NCBI RefSeq assembly: GCF_024172095.1
Contig: NZ_JAMZDX010000002.1
Coordinates: forward strand, 1,302,001-1,366,000
DNA from: Kitasatospora cinereorecta
GTDB taxonomy: Bacteria > Actinomycetota > Actinomycetes > Streptomycetales > Streptomycetaceae
Length of the DNA stretch: 64,000 bases
Direction: 5' to 3'
In this document: piece by piece, positions 17,164 to 25,506 of the stretch
Layout of the letters: each line of letters opens with the position of its first letter
Position numbering within the stretch: position 1 is the first letter of the stretch
The notes under the pieces: generated by a model
What the model was told of the DNA's origin: nothing
Seen by the model: the letters and a program-made list of their open reading frames with translations, nothing else
Databases searched by the model: none
Made by a program: the position numbers and the translations under genes

Positions 17164-19804
17164 GGGTGACTCCAGGCTCGTTGAGTTCCACGATGTACTC
17201 GGCGACGTGCTCGAGGCGGGACCGGCCGGGATCCGGCAGCATCTCGCTGATCTGCACGATCGCGCTCGGCTCGGTGAGCCGGCGTTCCAGCCCGAGCAGC
17301 AGCAGCAGGCTCGAGAAGTCCACGTAGTTCGGTTTGATGTCGTTGCCCGGGCCGCGCCCGCCCCGGCCCAGGTCGGCCGGGTCGAGCACGGTGACGAAGC
17401 ACCGCTCGGGGATGCCGTGTTCGGCCCGCCAGCCGGCCAGCCGCAGGAGCCACGCCGCGTCGGTGGTGGCGTCCGTACGGCGGGGCAGCCGGTCCGCGCG
17501 GGTCATCCACATGGCACGCCGCAGCACCACGCTGCCCACCATCAGCCGGGGCAGGTGGCGCACGTCCCGGTCGGTGCGCGGGTCCGCGGTCATCCGGAGT
17601 TCGGTCTGCGGGCCGAACCAGGTGGTGGACTCGCCGAACGCCTCGATCATGAACCGGGCGGCGGGCGGCAGCAGCCGGTCGCCGAGGCCCGGGTGGACCG
17701 GGCAGATCCGCCGGCCGAGCCGCCGGGACACCAGCGCCGGCAGCCCGTCGTCCCCGCGTCGCACGTACAGGTCGTTGACGGGCACCAGGTCCTCGCCCTC
17801 CCGGACGCTGCGCACGCCGGGATAGTCGACGACCAGCCGGACACCGGGCTTCCTCACGTTGACCGCGGAGCGGGCCACGGCCTCGAACTCGGCGAAGAGC
17901 ACCTCGTCACGGCCAGTGGCCAGCCCCGGTTCAGGCGGTGCGCCGGCGTGCAGGTCGAGCGCGTCCAGCACCTGCCGGACCCGGTTGCGGCCGCGACCGA
18001 AGCCGCAACTGACGGTGTTGACCACCAGTTCCGGGCCGTGTGCGGACTCGGCGAGCTGGCAGTAGACCGCGACGGAGGTGGGGGTGCGGACCCAGTCCGG
18101 CCACTGTTCGGCCAGCGCGCGCACCTCGGCGGGATCGACCCGGACCACGCCGTCCCCGTCGGGCGCCCGCTCGCCCAGCAGCCGCTTGCCGACGGCCCGC
18201 AGACGCTGCAGCTCGCGGACGGCCGCCACCGGGCTGTCCTCGCGGGCGATCGGGCTGGGGGCCAGCCACGACACGCGCGCGGACGCGCCGGCGGACTGCT
18301 CGGCCAGCACGTCCCGGTAGAACACCAGCAGCGGAACCTCCGCGTCGGCCGGGTACCGGCTCTCGAACAGCGAGCCGAGCGCGAGCTTGAACGGCACATC
18401 GGGACCGATCAGCCCGAGCAGCGTGCGCACCGCGTCGAGGTCGTCCAGCAGCGGCTGCCAGCTGCCCCGGTCCAGCACGGCGGCCGTGCCGGGGTGCACC
18501 GCGTTCTCGTAGAAGCTGTACCGGGCGAACTCCTGGGCCAGCTTCGGGCTGTCGAGGTGGGCGTGGTCGCCCACCTCGCGCAGGGCCGAGTCCAGACCGC
18601 GGACCACGGCCTCGCGGACGGCGACCCGGTCGCCGGCTGCGGTGGTCGTGGTGTAGCCCGACAGCGCTTCGTGGACCCCGTGGAGCGTACGGTCCAGCCG
18701 CTCCAGACCGGGCCGGCTGAGCCGGTGCAGCCAGGAGCGCAGGTCGGTCACCGGGTCCGGGGCCTGGTCGGCGAGCGGCGGGACCAGCTCCAGCACCCCC
18801 AGGGCCAGCAGGCGGTGAAGGAACGCGTCCACCTGGCGCTCGTCGGCAGCCCGGGCCAGCAGCCGGCCCCGCAGCCCGTCGAAGGTGACGTCGTGGCCGG
18901 CCAGGTCGAGCACCCGGCTCAGGGTCGGCGTGAGAGCGACGCTGTGCACGTGCTCGACCGGCCGCCGGCCGAGGAACACCAGCGCGCCGTCGGTGACCGT
19001 CGCGCTGGGGTTGAGGCGGACCCGGCAGCCGCCGACCACCTCCGGGCGTTCACTGACGGCCCGGGCGATCCGGTGCAGCGAGCCGACGCTGATCTCGGTC
19101 CCGGTCACGGCGGCGAACCGCCCCTCGCCGGGCCGGCCGGACAGCTCGACGAGCTCGTCGGCCCGGCCCCAGGCGGCCAGGCCGCTGCTGGTGAACGTGG
19201 AGTACGGGCTGGTCTTCGCCGCGGAGCGGGCGAGGTACTGGGCCAGGCGCAGCACGGTCTGGCGCTGCGGTGCGCGGCCGGTGCCGACCCACTTGTCGAG
19301 GGCCAGGAACAGGTCCGGGTTGGCGTGCACGAGACCCAGCTGGAACGCGGGCAGCCGGGCCGCGGCGCGCAGCGCCTCGCAGCTCGCGGCCCAGTCCTGT
19401 TCGACCTGCTCGGGGAGCGCCGCCAGCAGGCGGTTGCGTTCGGCCAGCCGCGCCGTCCAGGAGCTGACCGGGTCGACCAGGTCGGCGGGCAGTCCGGCCA
19501 GCCGGTCGGGATCGACCGGCCGCCCGCGGTGCACGGCCCGGCGCACCGCGACGAGGCCGGCCTTCCGCTCGCCGTCGCCCGTGGCGCCGATCGCCGCGTA
19601 GAGCCGGTCCGACAGTTCGCCGGTCGCGGTGGCGATCTCGGCCTGGAGCCGCACCAGGTCGTCCGCGGTGCGCGAGCTCCGCTCGCCGCGCAGCCCGTCG
19701 AGTGCGGCGAGCGGACTGCCGGCGAGGCGGACCACGGCGGCCGGGCCGAGCACGTAGCGCGCCGTGGTGGACGGGGCCGCGCCGGATCGGGCCTGCCGGC
19801 TCAT
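17156..19804 (-). CDS. LanB-type lantibiotic dehydratase N-terminal protein (first copy)
   Basis: An 882-residue glutamyl-tRNA-dependent Ser/Thr dehydratase component. Marks: KTSPYSTFTSSGLAAWG (near residue 220), CRVRLNPSATVTDGALVFLG (near 270), NTVSCGFGRGRNRVRQVL (near 610), and KPNYVDFSSLLLLLGLERRL near the C-terminus. The elimination domain is split off, as in thiopeptide pathways. ATG overlaps the SagB stop by 4 bp and the stop overlaps the next gene by 8 bp, so it lies inside a tightly coupled block. Confidence 0.88.
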   Translation of the reverse strand: MSRQARSGAAPSTTARYVLGPAAVVRLAGSPLAALDGLRGERSSRTADDLVRLQAEIATATGELSDRLYAAIGATGDGERKAGLVAVRRAVHRGRPVDPDRLAGLPADLVDPVSSWTARLAERNRLLAALPEQVEQDWAASCEALRAAARLPAFQLGLVHANPDLFLALDKWVGTGRAPQRQTVLRLAQYLARSAAKTSPYSTFTSSGLAAWGRADELVELSGRPGEGRFAAVTGTEISVGSLHRIARAVSERPEVVGGCRVRLNPSATVTDGALVFLGRRPVEHVHSVALTPTLSRVLDLAGHDVTFDGLRGRLLARAADERQVDAFLHRLLALGVLELVPPLADQAPDPVTDLRSWLHRLSRPGLERLDRTLHGVHEALSGYTTTTAAGDRVAVREAVVRGLDSALREVGDHAHLDSPKLAQEFARYSFYENAVHPGTAAVLDRGSWQPLLDDLDAVRTLLGLIGPDVPFKLALGSLFESRYPADAEVPLLVFYRDVLAEQSAGASARVSWLAPSPIAREDSPVAAVRELQRLRAVGKRLLGERAPDGDGVVRVDPAEVRALAEQWPDWVRTPTSVAVYCQLAESAHGPELVVNTVSCGFGRGRNRVRQVLDALDLHAGAPPEPGLATGRDEVLFAEFEAVARSAVNVRKPGVRLVVDYPGVRSVREGEDLVPVNDLYVRRGDDGLPALVSRRLGRRICPVHPGLGDRLLPPAARFMIEAFGESTTWFGPQTELRMTADPRTDRDVRHLPRLMVGSVVLRRAMWMTRADRLPRRTDATTDAAWLLRLAGWRAEHGIPERCFVTVLDPADLGRGGRGPGNDIKPNYVDFSSLLLLLGLERRLTEPSAIVQISEMLPDPGRSRLEHVAEYIVELNEPGVTHV

Positions 19805-21357
19805 CCGTCCACCGCCTCGGGCTCGACGGGCACGATCAGGCGCGAGCCCGGGCCGGTCCTGGCCAGCAGGATCTGGAAGACCGGGGTGTGGCGCTGCTCG
19901 GTGAGCCCGAGCGCCGCGCGGACCCCCTCGGCGCTGTAGGCGTTGACGACCCGTCCGGACAGGCCCTGCGCCGCGGCCGCGACGCACACCCGGTGCGCGA
20001 GCAGCCCGGCCTCCTGGTTGATCACCCGGTAGCCGCGGTCGCCGAACGTGTCGAACGCCCAGTCGCGGTCGCCGACCAGGTGGACGACGGCGTTCAGGCC
20101 GTGGAAGACCGGTCCGGGGATGCTGACGCGCTCGATCGCCGTGATGGCGTCGGTGTCGGCGCCCGCCCGGTCGACCGGGTGCAGTGCGCCGGTCTCCCGG
20201 TCGAGCCGGTAGCAGCCGGGCGGTATGCCGTCGAGGTCGCCCACCGTCAGGAAGATCTCCAGCGGGACGGGGGACCCGGCCGGGACGGCATCGCTGCTGA
20301 CCCCGGTACAGGCCCGGGCCAGCCGCGCCCACAGCTCGATCCCGTCGACCCGCGAGGGGACCGGACGGAAGACCGCGGGACCGGAGTCGCGGGCGCGCAG
20401 CACGGCCGCCAGGTCCACCTCCGGCACCTCGGCCGCGGGCAGCTGGAGCGGTGCGCCGCCGGACACCCCGGACCTCCCGGGCGCGACCGGTGCGGCCGCC
20501 GCGAAGGCCGCGGTGTCCGTGCGCAGGGAGGCGCGATTGACCTTGGTCAACGTCGGACAGGCCCGCGCGACCCGCAGCCCGCTGCGGACCACCGCCGGAT
20601 CGATCGGGTCGATCGCGTCGCTCAGCATCGCGGCCGTCCGGGAGACCGGGTCGCGCCGGATGCCGGGCTCGCCGAAGTGCAGCGGCAGGACCAGCAGGGC
20701 CGGTTCCTCGTCGGGGTCGAGCCCGAGCAGTTTGTTGACCGGCTCGTCGGTGAACTGGTGGTGCAGGTGCGCCCGCAGGCCCATGGCCCGGGCGACCAGG
20801 TCGATGTTCCCGGCGAGCAGCCCGGCCTCCTGCGTGCACAGGCGGTAGGCGTAGTCGCGGTAGATGAACGCGGTCTTGGCGAAGTGCCCGGAGAGCACGA
20901 TCACGGCCTCCGGCAGCGGACCCGCGGTTGCGGTGGCCAGGCCCAGCAGACGGCGGTAGTCGCCGTCGCGCAGGCGCACCAGCTCGTGGTGCGGGGCGTC
21001 GTAGTGATAGACGCCGTCGGCCAGGCAGAGGTACAGCTGGACGCCGAACAGGCAGCGCGCGGAGGCGACCATCCGGTGGTAGGGCCACGTCCCGTTGGTG
21101 TCGAACTCCTGCCGGGAGATGCCGTATCCGTACCGCAGCAGGGTGGAGAGCGCCGACTCGTCGAAGGCCTCGACCCCGGTCAGCTCCCGCGGTACCGCGG
21201 TGGTCAGCGGACGGCGGGGCAGGCCCCGGAAGATCTTGAACTTCAGCGGCTCGTCCGGGTTGCCGTACTCCGACTGCCGGGTCTCCATCGCCTCGGCGAG
21301 GTCCTCCAGGGTCACCCGCCAGAACTCCCGGCCGACGCCCTGCTCGGGCCCGCTCAC
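19801..21357 (-). CDS. SagB-like azoline dehydrogenase (first copy)
   Basis: A 518-residue two-lobed nitroreductase-fold dehydrogenase (TbtE-like) that would oxidise thiazolines to thiazoles with FMN. The halves contain YRDYAYRLCTQEAGLLAGN (near residue 165) and FGDRGYRVINQEAGLLAHRV (near 435). The McbC-type KYG motif is not seen in the first lobe; the equivalent stretch reads IYRDYAYR, unlike copy 2. The GTG start overlaps the YcaO stop by 4 bp and has no ribosome site of its own, so translation is probably coupled. Confidence 0.8.
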   Translation of the reverse strand: MSGPEQGVGREFWRVTLEDLAEAMETRQSEYGNPDEPLKFKIFRGLPRRPLTTAVPRELTGVEAFDESALSTLLRYGYGISRQEFDTNGTWPYHRMVASARCLFGVQLYLCLADGVYHYDAPHHELVRLRDGDYRRLLGLATATAGPLPEAVIVLSGHFAKTAFIYRDYAYRLCTQEAGLLAGNIDLVARAMGLRAHLHHQFTDEPVNKLLGLDPDEEPALLVLPLHFGEPGIRRDPVSRTAAMLSDAIDPIDPAVVRSGLRVARACPTLTKVNRASLRTDTAAFAAAAPVAPGRSGVSGGAPLQLPAAEVPEVDLAAVLRARDSGPAVFRPVPSRVDGIELWARLARACTGVSSDAVPAGSPVPLEIFLTVGDLDGIPPGCYRLDRETGALHPVDRAGADTDAITAIERVSIPGPVFHGLNAVVHLVGDRDWAFDTFGDRGYRVINQEAGLLAHRVCVAAAAQGLSGRVVNAYSAEGVRAALGLTEQRHTPVFQILLARTGPGSRLIVPVEPEAVDG

Positions 21358-23003
21358 GGGAACGGGTGCGGGTGCGGGTTGCGCACCCGGGGCAGCCGGG
21401 GCAGTCCGGTCACCCGCCGGGCCGTGTGTCCGAAGGTCATCGGCAACGAGCCGGGTGCCATCACCTTGACGCATCTGAAGCCTCCCGAGGCCTGTTCCGT
21501 GGCGGTGGTGTCTACGGCGACGACGTCCATGCCGGCCGCGGCGAAACGGCGGACGGCCTCGTCGAGATCCGCGCCGATGTCGGTGTTGCTCGGCCAGTGC
21601 CGGCGTTCGAACCCCTGCTGCCAGGACTGCACCGGCGGGTCGTCGAGGAGGAACGCGTACCGGTCGAAGGTGCCCGGATTCGCCGCGCACAGCAGGTGGT
21701 CGGCCATCGACACGACGTCGTCCGGATGGTCGGCCAGGTGCTGGGCGCGCTCGCGCCAACCCGGGTCGAGCGCGAGCAGGGCCACGTACTCGACGGTCTG
21801 GCTCAGTTCGTGCAGCGCGGCCAGCACCGCCTCGGCCGGGCGCAGCCCGCTGCCGCCGGTCGAGACGGCGGCGGGCCGTCCGGTTCCGGTGATGTCCTCG
21901 GCCAGCGTCCAGAACGACGGGATCCCGTGGTCCTGCGTGGTGTCGAAGACGCGCACCCGGTAGCCCTGCCGCTCGATGCGCTCGGCCACCAGCGCGATCC
22001 GGCGGTCGGGCACGGTCGCCAGGTCGATCTCGGGCAGCGAGGTCTGTGCGTACCAGGCCATCAGGAACGCGTCGCGCTCGGCGACTTCGAGGACGCCGTG
22101 CAGCACCGCCTCCTCGTAGCAGCCGCCGAGCGCGCAGCCGCTGGAGATCTCGCAGGCGAACCTGCGGTCACCGCCGGACCGGTGCAGCCGGTAGTAGACG
22201 AAGCTCTCCGGTACCAGCACCGGTCGGCCCCGGCCGAACGAGTACCCCCACACCCAGTCGGTCACCGCGTCCTCGGTGAACTCCCGGTAGGGGAAGCCGG
22301 GGAGCCGGTACCGGTCGGCGGGGTAGAGGCCGAGCGAGCGGGGGTCGACCGCGTCGGCGGCCACCGCGGCCCAGCCGGCCGTCACCCCGGTCCGCCGGCT
22401 CGGTGCGTACGCGGCGAGCCGCTCCAGCGACTCCGCCACCGAGACGGCCCGCGCGGAGGTGAAGTCCCTGGTACGGCCGTAGCCCGCCGCCTCCAGGCCG
22501 ACACCGGGCACGGCCATCAGCGCCCCGGTGAACGGGAACGCGTGCTGGGTGTACGAGGTGACCGAGGGGATCAGGCCGCTCTGCCCGTCCACGTACAGCG
22601 CGTCGAGTTCGCCCGGGTCCAGCCGGCGGACGCGGCTCGACTCAGGCGAGAGCTTGGGCCGCGCCTCCCGGCCGATCTCCGCGCCCCGCTCGGTGTCGTC
22701 GGGCACGGTCGAACAGCTCGGGCAGTGCGGATCGGCGAGAAACCCGTGCCGGGACAGCGCCAGGGTGGCCGTGTCGACGATCCAGAACCGCTGCGCCTCG
22801 GGCCCGGCCGAGGCCAGCCCGGCGACGGTGTCCGTCAGGAAGCTGGGCAGCTCCCGGTCCGGGACGCCGACGGCCATCTCGGCGCCGCGCTCGGCCGAGG
22901 CCGCCGCGGTGCGCCGGGTGCGCAGGCACTCCGGGCAGCCCGGCGGCCACGGCCCGACGATCACCTGGTGCGGCTCGCGCAGCACCTGAGGCAGGTCAGT
23001 CAT
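21354..23003 (-). CDS. YcaO-type azoline cyclodehydratase (first copy, TbtG-like)
   Basis: A 549-residue TOMM cyclodehydratase. Two CxxC pairs (GCPEC near residue 22, CPSC near 94) suggest a structural zinc. SSGCALGGCYEEAVLHGV and LEVAERDAF are the YcaO nucleotide-binding motifs. It ends in NPHPHPFP (PxPxP), the tail linked to cyclodehydration. It overlaps the ocin-ThiF-like gene by 8 bp, the pair that in thiomuracin biosynthesis acts as leader binder plus catalyst. Long identical blocks with the 12898 copy (for example FTEDAVTDWVW) show they are paralogues. Confidence 0.92.
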   Translation of the reverse strand: MTDLPQVLREPHQVIVGPWPPGCPECLRTRRTAAASAERGAEMAVGVPDRELPSFLTDTVAGLASAGPEAQRFWIVDTATLALSRHGFLADPHCPSCSTVPDDTERGAEIGREARPKLSPESSRVRRLDPGELDALYVDGQSGLIPSVTSYTQHAFPFTGALMAVPGVGLEAAGYGRTRDFTSARAVSVAESLERLAAYAPSRRTGVTAGWAAVAADAVDPRSLGLYPADRYRLPGFPYREFTEDAVTDWVWGYSFGRGRPVLVPESFVYYRLHRSGGDRRFACEISSGCALGGCYEEAVLHGVLEVAERDAFLMAWYAQTSLPEIDLATVPDRRIALVAERIERQGYRVRVFDTTQDHGIPSFWTLAEDITGTGRPAAVSTGGSGLRPAEAVLAALHELSQTVEYVALLALDPGWRERAQHLADHPDDVVSMADHLLCAANPGTFDRYAFLLDDPPVQSWQQGFERRHWPSNTDIGADLDEAVRRFAAAGMDVVAVDTTATEQASGGFRCVKVMAPGSLPMTFGHTARRVTGLPRLPRVRNPHPHPFP

Positions 23004-24966
23004 GGACGACCACGGCCCGCGCCACGAACGGACACAGCCGGGCGACGAAGGGGTCGTGGTCGAGCGGCACCGCGACCACGCGGCCGCCCTCGCGCGTCAA
23101 CCGCGCCACTACCGCCTCGAGGGTCACCGACTCCGGCCACGGTCCGGCCTCCCCGCGAAGCTCCGCGGGCAGGTCGGGCACGGCCGCCGGCGCGTAGACC
23201 GGCTGGTCCGCGGCGCGCGACTGGTACGCCAGCAGGGTCTGCTCCAGTCCCTGCTCCAGCGCGGCGGCGACGTCCAGGTCGCTCGCGTACGCGACGGTGC
23301 CCGCCGGCGTGCTGAATGCGAGGGTGGGCAGGCCGAGCAGGTCGGACAGGTCGTGGATCTCGAAGGCCTCCTCGACGATCCCCAGCAGCTTCAGGTAGCG
23401 CTCGCTGCGCGGGGTCAGTTCCGCACCGTCCAGGTCGAGCCGGGGCAGCGGGCGGGTCGCGGCCGACAGTGCGGCCGTGACGTTCGCGTGGGCCGCCGCG
23501 ACCACCGCGGCGCGGGTGGCCTCGGGCCAGTCGCGGCCGGAGGCGGCGGTCCGCGCGGCGGGGAAGACCGACGCGCTGTCGGCCGCGACCAGTTCACCGG
23601 TCAGCACGTCCAGGCCGTACACCTGCTCGCCCCGGCGGGAGTCGACCATGACCGCCGCGTACTGCTCGAACGCGCGCCGGACCGCCCGCTGGCGCGATTC
23701 CACCACGGTCTCGCCGCAGCCGTGCACCGGGAACGGACCGCCGGCCAGGCCGACGGGGTCGGAGACCACGACCTCGCTGACGAACAGGGGCAGTTGCTCG
23801 TAGTCGCGTTCGGTGACCTCGGCGAAGACACCGGTGCGCGGATCGACGCACGCCACCGCGCGCTGGGCCAGTTCCTCGTCGTCGACCGGCGCGGAGACCG
23901 GCAGCGCGGCCAGCCGTGCCGGGTCGTCCGGGGCGGCGGGCGCGGCGAGCGGGTGCGGCTGGAACGCGTGCTTCACGGTCTCCAGCGTCTCCAGGTCGAA
24001 CCGCACCAGCTCATTCGGTCCGGTGCCCTGGTCGATGCCGGTGAGGTGGCGGAACGCGGCGAAGCACAGCTGGTTGGCGACCAGGGCGACCGTGGGGCCG
24101 CGCAGGAAGGCGCTCGGCTCCACCTGCGGGTCGTCGCCCAGGTCGGCGTCGCCGAGGCCGGGGGCGAGCGCGCGCAGGCGGCGCCAGGCGGACTCCCAGG
24201 CCGTGGGATCGCCGTCCTTGGCGATCACCGGGCCGATCCACGCCTCGTCGCCCGCCACGACGGCCTGCGCGAACGAGGCACCGGCGGCGACCGCGCTGCG
24301 CGGCAGCGTCCGGGCGCGTTCGATCATGGGCCGGTCGGCGACGTGCAGCACCATGGCGGCGCCGGCCGCCAGCCGGTCGACCTGCCCGTCCTCGACGGGC
24401 AGGTAGGCGACCTGCTGCTCGGGGTCCTGCTCCCGGGCCGCGGCGAGGTGCTCGGCGATCCGGTCGCGGTCCACCGGCGACTCGGGGAACGGCGCCAGCG
24501 ACACGGTGCGCACGCCCGAGCGCAACTGGGAGTTGGTCAGGGCCTGCAGCAGCGGACCGGACCCGGCCAGCACCACGGTGCCGTCGCGGTAGCGCTCGAA
24601 GCGCAGGTCCGGCGAGTCGGTGAAGTACTCGATGAAGGCGATGTTGGCCGCGTAGGTCTCGGCCAGTGCGGCGGGCAGCGTGTGCGGACGGTCCTCCAGC
24701 ACGTTCTTGACGTAGCCCTTGCCGATCAGCAGCAGGGTGAGCCTGGCGAACGCCTCGCGGCTGGACTCCGGTACGGCCGCGCACAGTTCGGCCAGCGTCC
24801 GGGTGCCGTCCAGCATCGGCGCGATCCGCTGGATCCACTCGTAGGTCGACGCTCCCTTGAGCATCGATCCGCCCAGGTTGCTGCGGATGTAGGCACCCTC
24901 GGGCACGCGCATGACGTAGACGTCCCCGCGCAGCCGCGGCCGTATCAGCTCGAGATTGACTTGCAT
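22996..24966 (-). CDS. Ocin-ThiF-like leader-peptide recognition protein (TbtF-like)
   Basis: A 656-residue protein of the putative thiazole-containing bacteriocin maturation family. Residues 1-90 (MQVNLELIRPRLRGDVYVMR, then a helical PqqD-like segment with ELCAAV) look like the RiPP recognition element that binds the leader. The middle has an E1-like degenerate fold, and it ends PLDHDPFVARLCPFVARAVV, a family signature. ATG 24966 is favoured over GTG 24972 because AGAGG is then 8 nt away. It is the only leader-recognition protein in the cluster, so both YcaOs presumably share it. Confidence 0.88.
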   Translation of the reverse strand: MQVNLELIRPRLRGDVYVMRVPEGAYIRSNLGGSMLKGASTYEWIQRIAPMLDGTRTLAELCAAVPESSREAFARLTLLLIGKGYVKNVLEDRPHTLPAALAETYAANIAFIEYFTDSPDLRFERYRDGTVVLAGSGPLLQALTNSQLRSGVRTVSLAPFPESPVDRDRIAEHLAAAREQDPEQQVAYLPVEDGQVDRLAAGAAMVLHVADRPMIERARTLPRSAVAAGASFAQAVVAGDEAWIGPVIAKDGDPTAWESAWRRLRALAPGLGDADLGDDPQVEPSAFLRGPTVALVANQLCFAAFRHLTGIDQGTGPNELVRFDLETLETVKHAFQPHPLAAPAAPDDPARLAALPVSAPVDDEELAQRAVACVDPRTGVFAEVTERDYEQLPLFVSEVVVSDPVGLAGGPFPVHGCGETVVESRQRAVRRAFEQYAAVMVDSRRGEQVYGLDVLTGELVAADSASVFPAARTAASGRDWPEATRAAVVAAAHANVTAALSAATRPLPRLDLDGAELTPRSERYLKLLGIVEEAFEIHDLSDLLGLPTLAFSTPAGTVAYASDLDVAAALEQGLEQTLLAYQSRAADQPVYAPAAVPDLPAELRGEAGPWPESVTLEAVVARLTREGGRVVAVPLDHDPFVARLCPFVARAVVVHD

Positions 24967-25008
24967 CGCCACTGCCTCTTCACACCTTCGTCGATGACGG
25001 GTCAGGGG

Positions 25009-25033
25009 GAGGACCGAGAGCCACCCGGTCCTC
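25009..25033 (-). terminator. Attenuator hairpin between precursor and enzyme genes
   Basis: GAGGACCG (25009-25016) and CGGTCCTC (25026-25033) form a perfect 8-bp stem with a 9-nt loop, in the 120-bp gap after precursor 1 and before the ocin-ThiF-like gene. Such hairpins are common after RiPP precursors and let short precursor mRNA accumulate. No T tract. Confidence 0.5.
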
Positions 25034-25086
25034 GTTCACAAGCACGCACCGGCTAGAGCACGTGTGCCCGGAACATCAGCACCGGA

Positions 25087-25254
25087 TCAGGTGCAGCAGC
25101 AGCACGGCGTGCAGCAGCAGCAGCTGCTCGCACCGGCGGACGCGGACAGCTCGGTCAGGCCGTAGCCGGCGGTCACCGAAGCGGGCACAACCTCGCCCAG
25201 GTCCACGAGCTCGAAGGCGCTGTCGTCCAGCACCAGGTCGTTGAATCCCTCCAT
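25087..25254 (-). CDS. Thiopeptide-like precursor peptide 1 (all-Cys core)
   Basis: A 55-residue precursor. The acidic leader (MEGFNDLVLDDSAFELVDLG, then ...VTAGYGLTELSA) is built like thiopeptide leaders such as TbtA (...TAGHGMTEVGA). The C-terminus reads SASAGASSCCCCTPCCCCT, with eight Cys that could become thiazoles. It has no Ser after the Pro, so a standard two-dehydroalanine pyridine cannot form within the Cys-rich core. ATG 25254 follows AAGGAGG with about 10-nt spacing. It lies second of the two precursors, before the attenuator hairpin. Possible fates: linear polyazole, or a ring built in another way. Confidence 0.88.
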   Translation of the reverse strand: MEGFNDLVLDDSAFELVDLGEVVPASVTAGYGLTELSASAGASSCCCCTPCCCCT

Positions 25255-25312
25255 GGCTCGTACACCTCCTTTCTTTCTTTGAATTCGACGGGTGGTTCGG
25301 ATCGGCACCGGA

Positions 25313-25480
25313 TCAGGTGCAGGAGCAGCACGGGGTGCAGCAGCAGCAGCTGCTGGCACCGCCGGACGCGGACAGCTCGGTCAGGCCGTAGCCGGCGGTC
25401 ACCGAAGCGGGCACAACCTCGCCCAGGTCCACGAGCTCGAAGGCGCTGTCGTCCAGCACCAGGTCGTTGAATCCCTCCAT
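25313..25480 (-). CDS. Thiopeptide-like precursor peptide 2 (core with C-terminal Ser)
   Basis: A 55-residue precursor with the same leader as precursor 1. The C-terminus reads SASGGASSCCCCTPCCSCT. Relative to precursor 1 it has Gly for Ala at residue 40 and Ser for Cys at residue 53, each a single-base change. Ser43 or Ser44 with Ser53 are spaced i,i+10 or i,i+9, the spacings that give 29- or 26-membered thiopeptide rings, so this copy can serve the pyridine synthase. ATG 25480 follows AGGAGG. It starts 26 bp after the LLM monooxygenase stop. Confidence 0.9.
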   Translation of the reverse strand: MEGFNDLVLDDSAFELVDLGEVVPASVTAGYGLTELSASGGASSCCCCTPCCSCT

Positions 25481-25506
25481 TTCTTGCACACCTCCTCTCG
25501 CGTGAG

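Larger units (their letters stand above)
25075..25480 (-). repeat. Tandem duplication of the precursor gene
   Basis: 25075-25254 and 25301-25480 are direct repeats with a 226-bp period. I count four differences in the coding part and one in the short 3' flank. The leader-coding part is identical base for base; all coding differences lie in the core or next to it. The ribosome site (acacctcct on the plus strand) is also kept. This implies a recent duplication or gene conversion. Confidence 0.9.

Noticed and set aside
25087..25359. Longer precursor 1 frame beginning upstream of ATG 25254
   Set aside because: The extension would translate through the ribosome site and intergenic DNA. The leader matches precursor 2 and TbtA-type leaders only from MEGFNDL.
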